A stretch of DNA of 64,000 nt from Bradyrhizobium diazoefficiens (GCF_016599855.1 NZ_CP067041.1:5580001-5644000), one strand, 5' to 3'; positions 18,611 to 28,047 are shown, counted from the first letter of the stretch. Translations and numbers: made by a program. The notes: a model not told the origin generated them from the sequence alone.

Positions 18611-19987
18611 TCATCCTTTCATCGCTGCGCGGACGTCCCTGTCTTCGAGCGTTTGGTCGAGCGTGATCCTTGTCCGTTCGATGATCCCATCGATGTCCGC
18701 GTCCGTACAGCAGAGCGGCGGCGCATAACCAACAACGCCCTGCGCAAACGCGCGAACGACGAGGCCATTCTCCCATGCGCGGTCGAAAATGCGCTTCGCC
18801 GCGTCGGCTTCCGTCGGCAGGGGCGTCTTGCGCTCCTTGTCGGTGACAAGCTCGATTGCCCCCAGCATGCCTCGACCACGGACATCGCCGACAAGCGGAT
18901 GATCGGCAAGGGAGCGAAGACCCTCCATCAGGCGGTGCCCGGCTTTCCGGCCATTTTCCAGCAAGCCGTTTTCGTAAAGCTCAAGGCACGCCAGCCCGAC
19001 GGCCGCACTGACGGGATGTGCGGAATAGGTGTAGCCATGGCCGACGGCCGTCTTGCCGGCGCCATCGGCAATCGTATTGTAGACGCGGTCGGACATGAGA
19101 ACCGCCCCCATCGGCACATAGCCCGACGTCAGCCCTTTTGCCGTGGTCATGAGATCCGGCACCACGTCGTCCTCCTCACAGGCGAAGAGCGGACCGACAC
19201 GACCAAAGCCGGTGATGACCTCATCGGCAACGAACAGAACATCGTGCTCCTTGCAAACGGCGTGCATGGCCTTCAGCCAGGACGGCGGCGGAACGAGGAC
19301 GCCTCCCGAGCCCTGTATCGGCTCGACATAGAAGGCGGCAACGCGATCTGCGCCCAACTCGGCGATCTTGGCCCGCAGAGCCGCGATCGAGGCGTCGATA
19401 ATGGCCCGGGGGTTGGAGCCGACCGGATTGCGATAGACATAATGCGACGGGACCTTGTGCTGCCAGTCGTAAGGCACCCCGAAACCTGCATGGAAGGCTG
19501 CGATCGCAGTCAGACCAGATCCTGCAGTCGAGGAGCCATGATACCCATATTCGACCGAAATGAACTGGTCCTTCTGTGGCGTACCCCTGGCATGATAGTA
19601 ATACCGAATGAACCGGATCGTGCTGTCGACCGCATCGGAGCCACCTAACGTGAAGTAGACATGGTTCAGATCACCGGGTGCCAATTCAGCGAGCCTAGCG
19701 GCCAGCCGGATAGCCGGGTCGGAGCCCATCCCGAAATAGCCAGTCGCATAGGGAAGCTCGCGCAGCTGCCTCGTGGCCGCATCAACGATGCTGTCCTGTC
19801 CATAGCCGGCATTGACACACCACAGACCCGCGAAGCCATCGAGCAATTGACGGCCCGAGACGTCGGTCAGCGTCGCGCCCTCGGCTGATTTCAGCACGCG
19901 CACGCCCGAAGCTTCATGGCTGCGATAGGATGCGACCGGATGAATCAGATGCGCGCGGTCGAGTTCAATCAACGAATTGCTCAACAT
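18611..19987 (-). CDS. Class III (omega) aminotransferase, PLP-dependent
   Basis: 458 residues. The PLP lysine is K284 in TTAKGLTSGYVPMGAV, with D255 in LFVADEVITGFGRVG contacting the pyridine nitrogen; GGSDAVDS and GYHGSST bind the phosphate. This subgroup includes putrescine, beta-alanine, taurine and other omega-amino:pyruvate transaminases (SpuC-like). Together with the succinate-semialdehyde dehydrogenase at 21153 it suggests conversion of a terminal amine to an aldehyde and then to an acid, as in polyamine or GABA breakdown. It is transcribed away from the HAD gene across a 343-bp gap. Confidence 0.88.
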   Translation of the reverse strand: MLSNSLIELDRAHLIHPVASYRSHEASGVRVLKSAEGATLTDVSGRQLLDGFAGLWCVNAGYGQDSIVDAATRQLRELPYATGYFGMGSDPAIRLAARLAELAPGDLNHVYFTLGGSDAVDSTIRFIRYYYHARGTPQKDQFISVEYGYHGSSTAGSGLTAIAAFHAGFGVPYDWQHKVPSHYVYRNPVGSNPRAIIDASIAALRAKIAELGADRVAAFYVEPIQGSGGVLVPPPSWLKAMHAVCKEHDVLFVADEVITGFGRVGPLFACEEDDVVPDLMTTAKGLTSGYVPMGAVLMSDRVYNTIADGAGKTAVGHGYTYSAHPVSAAVGLACLELYENGLLENGRKAGHRLMEGLRSLADHPLVGDVRGRGMLGAIELVTDKERKTPLPTEADAAKRIFDRAWENGLVVRAFAQGVVGYAPPLCCTDADIDGIIERTRITLDQTLEDRDVRAAMKG

Positions 19988-20330
19988 GTTCTCCTCCAGA
20001 TCAACCGCAGTGCTCGTGCGGCCGCCTCAATGCCTTTGGCTCAAAATAGGACGCCGAAGACAGCAGTTGCTCCTAGGCAGCCTACGGATGGAGGGCGTTT
20101 CGACTTTCATTGACGATCGACGCCGCATCTTATGCCGGGGTTGAGAGACGCACGGTGTTGACGCTCAAACTCGAAAATCCCTTTCTCGCAACTCTCTGCC
20201 AAAACGCCAATCCGATACCACACAATCTGCTCCCGACGCCCGCGACAGCGGCGCCTTATCTCGTAGGCTGCTCGTTAAGGTGCTTGTCGTACCGGCACGC
20301 GGTACCGCGAGGATTGGAGGGATTCGAGCC
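19988..20330. promoter_or_regulatory. 343-bp divergent gap between aminotransferase and HAD genes
   Basis: Both flanking genes start here, so promoters for each are expected. No credible coding frame, RNA gene or strong palindrome is visible. A ribosome-binding site GGATTGGAGGGA precedes the rightward gene's ATG at 20331. Confidence 0.4.
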
Positions 20331-21020
20331 ATGACGACGTTTAGACCCAAATACATCACCTTCGACTGCTACGGCACGCTGACGAACTTCGACATGGCCG
20401 GCGCGGCGACGCGGGTCTATGGCTCGGAGCTTTCGTCCGCGGCATTGGCGAGCCTCATCAAGGATTTCTCAGCCTATCGCCTGGACGAGGTTCTCGGCGC
20501 CTGGAAGCCGTATTTCGAGGTCGTGCACAATGCGCTCGAGCGCGCGTGCAAGCGCAACAGTATCGCATTTCGGCCGGAGGATGCTCAGCGCATCAACGAA
20601 GAGGTCCACACATGGAGTCCACATGCCGACGTTCCAGCAGGTCTGGCCAAAGTTGCCAGGGAGATTCCGCTGGTTATCCTGTCGAATTCGATGAAGAGCC
20701 TCATCATGTCGAACGTGGAGAAGCTCGGCGCTCCCTTCCACATGGTCATCACGGCCGAGGAGACCGGCGCCTACAAGCCGCAGATGAGAGGCTTCGAGTA
20801 TATGCTGGACAAGCTGGGCTGCGGCCCGGAAGATATCACCCACGTCTCCTCCTCCTTCCGCTACGACCTGATGACCGCCTACGACCTCGGCATCAAGAGC
20901 AAGGTATGGGTGAACCGCGGTCATGAGCCCGCGAACCCCTTCTATGAATACACCGAGGTCGCTGATGTCGGCGGGCTCGCCGCCGCAGTCGGCTTGGAGC
21001 CCCTTCGCAAAAGCGCGTGA
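20331..21020 (+). CDS. HAD-superfamily hydrolase, haloacid dehalogenase type II-like
   Basis: 229 residues from an ATG preceded by GGAGGGA. The nucleophilic aspartate is in YITFDCYGTLTNFD (motif I), motif II serine in VILSNSMKSL, motif III lysine in ETGAYKPQMRGFEYM, and the acidic motif is replaced by the SSSFRYDLMTAYDLG arrangement of type II dehalogenases. Such proteins hydrolyse L-2-haloacids or phosphate esters in the cytosol. The context is amino-compound catabolism, so a housecleaning phosphatase role is equally possible. It is convergent with the succinate-semialdehyde dehydrogenase, with a shared terminator in between. Confidence 0.83.
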   Translation: MTTFRPKYITFDCYGTLTNFDMAGAATRVYGSELSSAALASLIKDFSAYRLDEVLGAWKPYFEVVHNALERACKRNSIAFRPEDAQRINEEVHTWSPHADVPAGLAKVAREIPLVILSNSMKSLIMSNVEKLGAPFHMVITAEETGAYKPQMRGFEYMLDKLGCGPEDITHVSSSFRYDLMTAYDLGIKSKVWVNRGHEPANPFYEYTEVADVGGLAAAVGLEPLRKSA

Positions 21021-21093
21021 ATGCGCATCCATTTCGGGTTCTTCGCGGCACTTCAGCTTCGAAAACGTCAATAGCGATCGATGCGTTGTGAAG

Positions 21094-21124
21094 GAAAAAG
21101 GGCGGTTCATCCGCCCCCTTTTCG
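21094..21124. terminator. Bidirectional rho-independent terminator
   Basis: GGGCGG, loop TTCAT, CCGCCC, with an A-run on the left and T-run (CCTTTT) on the right, between two convergent genes (stops at 21020 and 21153). Confidence 0.7.
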
Positions 21125-21152
21125 TGTTTCAGCTACTCATCCGAAGGACCAT

Positions 21153-22610
21153 TCACGCCAACCCGCCGACATGGAGCGCTTTGATCTCGAGATATTCTTC
21201 TATCCCGAGCTGGGATCCTTCACGTCCCAGTCCCGACTGCTTGACACCGCCGAACGGCGCAACCTCAGTCGAGATCAGGCCGGTATTCAAGCCGACCATG
21301 CCGAATTCCAGCGCTTCGGCAACACGCCATGAGCGCCTGAGGTTTTCCGTGTAGAAATAGGCAGCAAGGCCGAATGGAGTGCCGTTTGCGATCGCAATCG
21401 CCTCGTCCTCGGTCTCGAAGCGGAAAAGCGGTGCGACCGGCCCGAAAGTCTCTTCCGAAGCCAAGAGCATTTCAGTCGTCGCGCCACCGAGCACGACAGG
21501 GCGGGCATATTGCCGACCTTCCGGCATCGTTTCACTCTGCGAGATGATCCTTGCGCCCTTATCGAGGGCGTCCGTGACGTGCCGCTTGATCTTTTCAATC
21601 GCCGCGCCATTGATCATCGGTCCGATTGCGACCCCCTCTTCTGTACCGGCACCGACCTTCATTTTCGCGACCCGGCCGGCCAGCTTCTCTGCAAAGGCGT
21701 CGTAAATGCCCGATTGCACGAGAATGCGATTGCAGCAGACGCACGTCTGTCCTCCGTTGCGGAACTTCGAGGCAATCGCCCCCTCGACGGCCCGGTCCAC
21801 GTCCGCATCGTCAAAGACGATGAACGGCGCGTTGCCGCCGAGCTCGAGACTGAGATTCTTGATGTTGGCGGCGGCGCCTTTCATCAGCAACGCGCCAACG
21901 CGAGTCGAACCGGTAAACGAGATTTTGCGGACGACTTCATTGGCCATCAGCTCCTTGCCGATTTCCGCCGGCATGCCCGTCACGATATTGATCACGCCTG
22001 CTGGAATTCCTGCCCGTTCCGCCAGAACGCCGATTGCGAGGGCCGAGAAAGGCGTAAATTCAGACGGCTTGATGACAACAGTGCAGCCCGCGGCAAGCGC
22101 AGGCGCGACCTTGCGCGTGATCATCGCGTTCGGAAAATTCCAGGGCGTGATGATCCCGCAGACACCGACCGGCTCTTTCAGCACCAGAATGCGGCGATCG
22201 ACGCTGGGTGAAGGGATCGTCGATCCATTGATCCGCCGTGCCTCTTCCGCAAACCATTTGACGAACGAGGCCCCGTAGCGGATTTCTCCGAGCGATTCGG
22301 CAAGCGGCTTGCCTTGCTCCAGCGTCAGTAAAAGCGCCAAATCCTGCTCATGATGCCGCATGAGCTCATACCAACGCTCCAGCAGCGCTGCGCGCTCGGC
22401 ATGGGCCTTCCTCTTCCAAGACTTGAACGCGTCGGCCGCGGCGTTGATGGCTGCCCTTGTCTCCTCGCATCCCATGTCAGGAATGGTGCCAAGAACCTCC
22501 TGACTGGCAGGATTGAAGACATCAACGGCGGCTTTCGTACTCGCATCCCGCCAGCTGCCGCCAATTAGCGCTTGCTGGCGAAACAGATCTCTGTCCTTTA
22601 ATGCACCCAT
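21153..22610 (-). CDS. gabD: NAD(P)-dependent succinate-semialdehyde dehydrogenase
   Basis: 485 residues. Catalytic cysteine C290 is in GGQTCVCCNR, the form typical of GabD-type enzymes, with general base E256 in LELGGNAPF and cofactor segment TPWNFPNAMITRK. The C-terminal PFGGVKQSGLGREGS is intact. The enzyme oxidises succinate semialdehyde (or glutarate semialdehyde) to the dicarboxylate that enters the TCA cycle. It fits downstream of the class III aminotransferase at 18.6 kb. The cupin gene lies 130 bp upstream on the same strand. The exact semialdehyde remains inferred. Confidence 0.88.
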   Translation of the reverse strand: MGALKDRDLFRQQALIGGSWRDASTKAAVDVFNPASQEVLGTIPDMGCEETRAAINAAADAFKSWKRKAHAERAALLERWYELMRHHEQDLALLLTLEQGKPLAESLGEIRYGASFVKWFAEEARRINGSTIPSPSVDRRILVLKEPVGVCGIITPWNFPNAMITRKVAPALAAGCTVVIKPSEFTPFSALAIGVLAERAGIPAGVINIVTGMPAEIGKELMANEVVRKISFTGSTRVGALLMKGAAANIKNLSLELGGNAPFIVFDDADVDRAVEGAIASKFRNGGQTCVCCNRILVQSGIYDAFAEKLAGRVAKMKVGAGTEEGVAIGPMINGAAIEKIKRHVTDALDKGARIISQSETMPEGRQYARPVVLGGATTEMLLASEETFGPVAPLFRFETEDEAIAIANGTPFGLAAYFYTENLRRSWRVAEALEFGMVGLNTGLISTEVAPFGGVKQSGLGREGSQLGIEEYLEIKALHVGGLA

Positions 22611-22740
22611 CTACTTGTTCCTTTGGAATGAGGGTCCAACCCCGCCAACGCTGCCTGATTTGCGAGAACCTGGTCGGGCGCGGCCTGGAAAGTCGAATGT
22701 TCTGACGGCCGCCTATTGACGGCCATGCTGAGCGCCGGGC

Positions 22741-23097
22741 TCAATCATAGTGGCAGACGTAGATCTTTCGCACGGTCTCGATCGTGCGCCAGACGCCGAC
22801 AAAGCCCGGCTTCATCACAAAGCTGTCGCCGGCGCGGTATTTCTTCGTCTCACCGCCCTTTTCCTCAATTTCGATAAGACCAGAAATGATGTGGCAGAAC
22901 TCGAAAGTGGTGCCCTTGATGGAATGGGTCTCGCCGGGGGTTGCTTCCCAAACGCCGGTCAGCACCTTCTCGCCTTTCGAGGCATCCTGCGCCCAGGTCT
23001 TGAACGATGGATTGCCCGAAATGAGCCGTTCCGGAGCAGGCAAAGCGTTCTTTGGTGCGAAGTCCGGATCGGTGTCGATGGTGATCAGAAGTGACAT
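22741..23097 (-). CDS. Single-domain cupin, ethanolamine-utilisation/AraC-cupin type
   Basis: 118 residues forming one small beta-barrel: VWEATPGETHSIKG, FEFCHIISGLIEIEEKGG and RAGDSFVMKPGFVGVWRTIE match the two cupin motifs of the DUF861/EutQ-like group. Catalytic histidines are partly missing (one His in motif 1), as in many proteins of this subgroup. Relatives are often encoded beside polyamine or amino-acid oxidation genes with no biochemical role established. It is separated by 13 bp from the upstream GhrA-like gene, so the two are very likely co-translated. Confidence 0.8.
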   Translation of the reverse strand: MSLLITIDTDPDFAPKNALPAPERLISGNPSFKTWAQDASKGEKVLTGVWEATPGETHSIKGTTFEFCHIISGLIEIEEKGGETKKYRAGDSFVMKPGFVGVWRTIETVRKIYVCHYD

Positions 23098-23110
23098 GGC
23101 ATCTTTCCTG

Positions 23111-24034
23111 TTAGTAGCCGAGTGTTCGATCGACGAGGCCGACCGGATTTTTTCCGGCGCGGTGGCGCCGGATGTTTTCTATGATGGATTGCGCTGCCGT
23201 ATGCGGCTGCGTCACGGACGCGATATGCGGTGTGATGATCACCTTCGGATGGGACCAGAGCGCATGGCCTTCCGGCAGCGGCTCGGGATCGGTCACATCG
23301 AGCATGGCTGCTGCCAGGCGGCCGCTGTCGAGCGCCTCGACGAGTGCGGCTTGGTCAAGCTGCGGACCGCGGCCAACATGCAGCAACCTCGCTCCCACCG
23401 GCAAAAGCGAGAAGAGCTTTCCGTTCAGGATTCCCCGTGTTTGCTCCGTCAGGGGCAGGAGACACACCAGAATATCCGTTCCTCTCAGGAAATCGCCAAG
23501 TTGGTCGTCGCCGTGAAAGCAGGCGACCCCTTCGACCACCTTTTTGCTGCGGCTCCAGGCAGCAAGGGGAAATCGAAACGGCTTCAAGCGATCGATTGCA
23601 GCTTGCGCCAGCATGCCAAGGCCCAGGAAGCCCACACGCCGATCGGTCGCTTGGGATGTTGCAAGAGCTTGCCACATGCCCCTTCCCTGCTGCTCCCGAT
23701 ATGCAAGAATCTCGCGATGGAGCGTCAGCACGCCAAGGACGACGTACTCCTGCATCATGCTGATGATGCCGTCCTCGACCATGCGCACGAGTTTCACGCG
23801 GTCGGGTATGGTTTCCGGCCTGAACTGATCAACCCCCGCACCGAGGGAAAAGAGCACTTCCAGGTTACGAAAGCGCGAGACATCGTCCGGCACATTCCAG
23901 GTCAGCAGGTAGCGTACCTTTTCGGGGTCGATACGTTCGCTACAATGGTAGAATTCGAGATCGGGGAGTTCACGCGCGAAGATCTGGCGGAAAATTGCCG
24001 CCCTCGCAGTATCGGAATTGAAAAGAAATGCCAT
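23111..24034 (-). CDS. Glyoxylate/hydroxypyruvate reductase A-like D-2-hydroxyacid dehydrogenase
   Basis: 307 residues, like E. coli GhrA (about 312). The NAD(P) fingerprint is RRVGFLGLGMLAQAAID, the catalytic arginine lies in LLHVGRGPQLDQ, the acidic residue in LDVTDPEPLPEGH and the histidine in VIITPHIASVT. The enzyme reduces 2-keto acids such as glyoxylate or hydroxypyruvate to the D-hydroxyacid. The ATG at 24034 is preceded by GGAGGGG at 7-nt spacing; an upstream in-frame ATG at 24070 gives a poor N-terminus. It heads the minus-strand trio with the cupin and gabD. A 297-bp gap to the divergent GNAT gene shows no other feature. Confidence 0.86.
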   Translation of the reverse strand: MAFLFNSDTARAAIFRQIFARELPDLEFYHCSERIDPEKVRYLLTWNVPDDVSRFRNLEVLFSLGAGVDQFRPETIPDRVKLVRMVEDGIISMMQEYVVLGVLTLHREILAYREQQGRGMWQALATSQATDRRVGFLGLGMLAQAAIDRLKPFRFPLAAWSRSKKVVEGVACFHGDDQLGDFLRGTDILVCLLPLTEQTRGILNGKLFSLLPVGARLLHVGRGPQLDQAALVEALDSGRLAAAMLDVTDPEPLPEGHALWSHPKVIITPHIASVTQPHTAAQSIIENIRRHRAGKNPVGLVDRTLGY

Positions 24035-24331
24035 CGATGCACCCCTCCGGTCACGCGGAAAGTCGCGCACCGAGATCCTCGCTCATTCTTCGGAGCGAGA
24101 AGGCTCGGCCCTATTCCGGCTCGAGTGCCGGGAGCGTAGCTGCAAGCAGGAAATTTCCCTGCCGAATTGCGTTGCGCTATGGGCTGAAGATTTCGAAAAG
24201 ATGCCCCAAACAGGCGAAACCTGCTGGGCTTCCGTGCGATACTGCGGAGAAACAGGTTTGCTGTCGTATTGTGTCCGGAGGACAAAAAGCAGGAAATGCC
24301 AGAGACTTCCCGAAGGAACGGATGAGCTGAA

Positions 24332-25210
24332 ATGGGACGATCGGTACGCCTGAAGTCTTTCGAATTGGTCGCGCGCGACATTCACGAAGTTGACGTGAAG
24401 CTGCTCCACGCTCTTTCGATCGCGGTTGGCTGGCCGCATCGGCCCAAGGACTGGGATTTCCTGCGCCGCGCCGGTCAGGGCATCGTTGCTGTCGATGGCA
24501 TCGGGCGCGTTTTCGGAAGCGCGATGTGGTTTCCGCATGGACGCGACTTTGCCACTGTCGGCGTAGTGATCACATCGCCCCGCACCCAGGCTCAGGGTAC
24601 CGGCCGCTGGCTCATGGAGCAGGTGTTCGAGCGGTGTGGCGATCGGAATCTGAGCCTGAACTCGACCGATGCCGCCTATCATCTTTATCTTTCACTGGGC
24701 TTCAGGAAGGAAGCGGTCGTCTATCAGTGGCAGGGAGATGTCGTGTCACCACTCCCACTGGCGCCGGTGCTGGACGGCGAGTTGAGGTCGCTGTCAGCCG
24801 AGAATGTTCAAGAGATCGCAGCACTGGATGAGCGCGCGTTCGGAACAAGCCGTCAGAAGCTGCTTGCATTGCTTTCAGAAGGCGCATCGATCTGCGTTCT
24901 GAGCCGTGGCGGCGAGACCGTCGGCTACTCCATGAATCGCGAGTTCGGGCGCGGCCATGTGATCGGTCCGATCGTAGCAAGCAATGATTGTGACGCGATC
25001 CATCTCACGGCCGCGCATCTTAAGGAGCTCACGGGACGGTTCGTCCGCGTCGATACGCGAGAGCAGACAGGTCTCTTTGCAGACTTTCTTCAGCAGAACC
25101 GCCTCGGGATGAACGACACCGTCATAACCATGTCCAAGGGACGGCGGTTCCTGAATCGACAAGATAACGAGCCGTGGGTCTACGGATTGGCCGGCCACGC
25201 GTTGAGCTGA
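24332..25210 (+). CDS. Tandem-domain GNAT N-acetyltransferase (paralogue of 8249-9124)
   Basis: 292 residues with the same two-half design as the gene at 8249: acetyl-CoA loop QAQGTGRWLMEQVF, NLSLNSTDAAYHLYLSLGF, then a second half with GYSMNREFGRGHVIGPIVAS. Two copies of this rare architecture in one catabolic neighbourhood suggest a shared pathway role. It is the last gene before the genomic island: the tRNA-derived repeat starts 240 bp downstream. Substrate unknown. Confidence 0.82.
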   Translation: MGRSVRLKSFELVARDIHEVDVKLLHALSIAVGWPHRPKDWDFLRRAGQGIVAVDGIGRVFGSAMWFPHGRDFATVGVVITSPRTQAQGTGRWLMEQVFERCGDRNLSLNSTDAAYHLYLSLGFRKEAVVYQWQGDVVSPLPLAPVLDGELRSLSAENVQEIAALDERAFGTSRQKLLALLSEGASICVLSRGGETVGYSMNREFGRGHVIGPIVASNDCDAIHLTAAHLKELTGRFVRVDTREQTGLFADFLQQNRLGMNDTVITMSKGRRFLNRQDNEPWVYGLAGHALS

Positions 25211-25449
25211 AGTTGTGAAGCATGCGACGAGAAAGGCTCTGTAGCGATAGGCCAGCTATTTCCATGGCAGCAACTGGCTTCACTCCACTCTCAGACAGTC
25301 CGTTTTGCTCGCCCCAAATGTCCTAGAGACAAGGGGAAAGTCGCACAGCAATCTGGCCGCGCCACGTCCTTCCACAAAAACGTCGCACGAGACCTATTTT
25401 GTACTCGGCGACTTTCTCCGCGAACGGCTTGGAAAATAAGGGTTTTCGA

Positions 25450-25497
25450 ATGGTGGGCGCACCAGGGCTCGAACCTGGGACCCGCTGATTAAGAGTC
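25450..25497. repeat. Left attachment-site copy (tRNA-Lys 3' fragment)
   Basis: A 48-bp exact copy of 45001-45048, covering CCA end, acceptor 3' strand, T arm, variable loop and anticodon arm 3' side of tRNA-Lys on the minus strand. Identity stops at 25498 (T here, A at 45049) and at 25449 (A here, G at 45000). It is not a functional tRNA because the 5' half is absent. Confidence 0.93.
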
Positions 25498-26061
25498 TCG
25501 TGCTCTTCAATATGATTCAAAGACTTAAGACACGTCGGACAGGGCTATATCGATCAACAGGCTACATCCGATATGTAAATTGCGAGCCACCGTTTGGGCC
25601 GACCTGGACGAGAGGCGCGCGCCGGGCGTGCGCCCCGGAACACCATTTCCGCTGGGAAGCAGGTCTGGTCCGACCCGTTGCTCACATTGAGCAACGAGCG
25701 ATCTGAGGCTGAGCGCGTTGAAAACTCAGAGTTCCTCTATTGCTTATGAATCGGTTCAGTCCATCATGGGCCAGTTTGGGCTAACTTGAGCTAAAGAGCG
25801 GCGGCTTAGACAAACTCAAAGATACACCCGCCGAAATTGATCTCAAATTCGCCCGCGTCGACATCGTTGGAATTGGGGGTCGAAGGGAAGCAACACGAGA
25901 TCGAGGCGGCGGAGAGAGCGCCAGTCAATCCCCATTACCCGCAGCCCGCCCCAAGCGCTCGACCGGTCATTCGACATAAGCCGCCGTCAGCGCGAGCCAC
26001 TAAGCCGAAACGCCGTCGGCGGGCCGTACTACATCGGATTCAGCCGTTCATCGCATCCCTG
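25498..26061. other. Left island edge without recognisable genes
   Basis: About 560 bp just inside the left end. Short open frames on both strands have no ribosome-binding sites or familiar motifs. An integrase would be expected near an island end, but none of the six frames shows recombinase motifs here. Confidence 0.5.
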
Positions 26062-26715
26062 CATGCTGCAGGACCCGGGTCCCGGCCAGGAGATCGTCGA
26101 GGTCGACGGGCTGGACAAAGGCCCTTCGAGATGTTCCCGGACATTCGTTGCTGCTGGCGATTTTCGCGGCCGCGATGAGCCCGCGCCCGGGCATCGCGGT
26201 AAACGCAAGGGTTGCTCTGGTGGCCGGCGGCCGCTAGGCCGACGGCATTTTCCCGCTATGGTCGATCGCGGAAAATATCAGCGCATGCTCGTTGCGCAAG
26301 CTGCGCCAGGGAGCTTTGATTTCGCGCCGGCGGGAGGACGCGCTGGCCAGTTTCTGGCGCGACAGGATCAAGATTCGCACCCCCGATATCCACAACAACA
26401 TCCTGTCACTCAGGCGGCAACCAGCAGAAGGCGCTGTTTGCGCGCGCGCTCGGGTCGGAGGCGCGCATCGTGCTGATGGACGACCCGATGCGCGGCGTCG
26501 ACATCGGCACCAAGCTCGAAGTCTATGATCTCATTCGCGAGGAGGCGCGCGGCGGGCGGACCTTCATCTGGTACACGATGGAGACCGACGAATTGAAGAA
26601 ATGCGACCATGTCTACGTGTTTCGCAACGGCGCTATCGTCGCCGACCTCGCCCGCCATGAGCTGACCGAGGAAAAGGTGATCCAGTCCTCCTTCATCGGG
26701 GCAGACCCGAGATGA
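26062..26715 (+). pseudogene. Sugar ABC transporter ATPase remnant (RbsA/MglA type), frameshifted
   Basis: Pieces of one protein lie in different frames: an inter-domain linker (EIVEVDGLDKG) near 26090, then GIFPLWSIAENISA-like and RIKIRTPDIHNNILSL near 26240-26410. A garbled ABC signature follows where LSGGNQQKA is shifted by a short deletion near 26415. The intact C-terminal tail (VLMDDPMRGVDIGTKLEVYD ... IQSSFIGADPR) ends at 26715. The first ATPase domain is missing. In the family this protein energises pentose or galactose uptake. The tail overlaps the permease remnant start by 4 bp, preserving the old operon junction. Confidence 0.8.
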
Positions 26716-26990
26716 GCGCCAAGCCGACCGCCGCGGTCCAGCCAGCATTCATGGCTTTCGGTAGGGTGGATTCACCGCGGCTGCTGCGCACGTTGCTCCC
26801 GGCTCTGTCGCTGGTGCTGGTGCTACTCGCCATCGCCTGGCTGAACAAGCGCGCGATCAGCTATTTCGGCTTCACCCTGATCCTACATCTGGCGATCCCA
26901 ATCGCACTGGCGACGGTCGCGCAGATGTTCATCATTACGGGCAACGACCTCGATCTGTCGATCGGCGCCTTCGTCGGTTTCGTCGGCTGC
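26712..26990 (+). pseudogene. Sugar ABC transporter permease remnant (RbsC type), truncated
   Basis: About 93 residues of N-terminus are readable: a leader, a membrane segment (LLPALSLVLVLLAIAWL) and the family motif ITGNDLDLSIGAFVGFV. Homology ends near 26990 where transposase-like sequence begins. A complete permease would have about 330 residues. It was clearly co-transcribed with the broken ATPase upstream. Confidence 0.8.
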
Positions 26991-26999
26991 CCTTCCGAT

Positions 27000-27328
27000 A
27001 CGGGCTCTGGGCGCCGGTCAGGCTCACGACAATCGGCTTGATGGCAAGCTCCTCCCTCGTCTGAGGTCCGGATCAATGCTGCTTGCCGACCGTGGTCATG
27101 ACGCCGATTGGATCAGAGAACTCGCGATAAACAAAGCGCGTGGGCCAACATCCCGCCAAAATCAATCGCAACGATCCGATCTGCTTCAGCCCTTGTCTCT
27201 ACCGTGCCCATAATAGGGTCGAGCGCTTCTTCAATCGGATCAAGCAATGTCGTCGAGTGGCAATGCGCTACGATAAGCTTGCTGCCAACTACCTAGCCTT
27301 CTCCAGCTCGCTTCAATCAGCGCTATAG
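27000..27328 (+). pseudogene. IS5-family transposase C-terminal remnant
   Basis: Two frames contain consecutive parts of one transposase: GQAHDNRLDGKLL and MLLADRGHDADWIREL (second DDE aspartate region) to about 27120, then WANIPPKSN-like, and in the next frame CLYRAHNRVERFFNRIKQCR with RYDKLAANYLAF to 27328. NRVERFFNRIK carries the catalytic glutamate. At least one frameshift and the loss of the N-terminus make it non-functional. It abuts the truncated permease gene and probably caused that truncation. Confidence 0.8.
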
Positions 27329-27351
27329 CTCCGCGCTTATGAGTCCACGCC

Positions 27352-28047
27352 CTAGCTAAGCTCGTTGTTAATGCCCCAAATGGCGGCTTGCGTCCGGTTG
27401 TGCACGCCGATTTTGCGAAGGATCGCCTTTACATGGACCTTAACGGTCGACTCCGCGATGGCGATCCTCCGCGCAATGCATTTGTTCGAATCGCCTTCAA
27501 CCACGCAGCGCAAAATCGCCTTTTGCCGCGGAGAAAGGTGTGCACTGCGTTGGTCTGGCCTGACTGTCAGGTCCGTGCTCGCGGTTGCGCGGTCATTATG
27601 TCCATTCTTGAGATCGAGAGCCAAGGGCAGGAATGCCGGAGGAAACACTGTTTCGCCCATGATCACGAGTTCGATCGATTTGATGAATACGTCACGGCTC
27701 ATGACGTCAACGAAATAACCATTGGCGCCGGCCTGAAATGTTGCAGCCACTTCATCTGGCCGGTATCGATCGGCAACCACAACTACGCGCGCATCTGGGT
27801 GACCGCTTCTGAGAGGCTCGATTTGCTCGCGGGCAAGCTGGAAGTCGTCGCCTGTATGTACAAGGACAAACAGCCTTTGGCCCCATTCGAATTTAGTTGC
27901 ACATAATTGATCGGCACATGTCACTGAACTCACCGCGCCAAAATTCGCAGAGCGCAGGAATTCAGTAAGAGCGTCTTTTCGTAAGCTGTTTCCTCCAATG
28001 ACTATGGTCGATAGAGAGCGCTTCCTTCTGATCGATGTCCTGCTCAT
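27352..28047 (-). CDS. LuxR/NarL-type response regulator with degenerate receiver
   Basis: 231 residues from an ATG at 28047 preceded by AGGAG. The C-terminal LuxR helix-turn-helix is clear: LSPRQKAILRCVVEGDSNKC, IARRIAIAESTVKVHVKAI and VHNRTQAAIWG. The N-terminal half is shaped like a receiver (VVVVADRYRPDEVAATFQAGANGYFVD), but the strand that should carry the phospho-acceptor aspartate reads RLFVLVHTGDDF, with His/Thr instead of Asp-Leu-x-Leu-Pro. It probably acts without classical phosphorylation. It is similar in design to the regulator at 34690-35535. Confidence 0.88.
   Translation of the reverse strand: MSRTSIRRKRSLSTIVIGGNSLRKDALTEFLRSANFGAVSSVTCADQLCATKFEWGQRLFVLVHTGDDFQLAREQIEPLRSGHPDARVVVVADRYRPDEVAATFQAGANGYFVDVMSRDVFIKSIELVIMGETVFPPAFLPLALDLKNGHNDRATASTDLTVRPDQRSAHLSPRQKAILRCVVEGDSNKCIARRIAIAESTVKVHVKAILRKIGVHNRTQAAIWGINNELS

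Noticed and set aside
25323..25520. 65-residue minus-strand frame containing RVPGSSPGAPT
   Set aside because: This is the usual false protein read through a tRNA sequence (the T arm gives VPGSSPGAPT-like translations).
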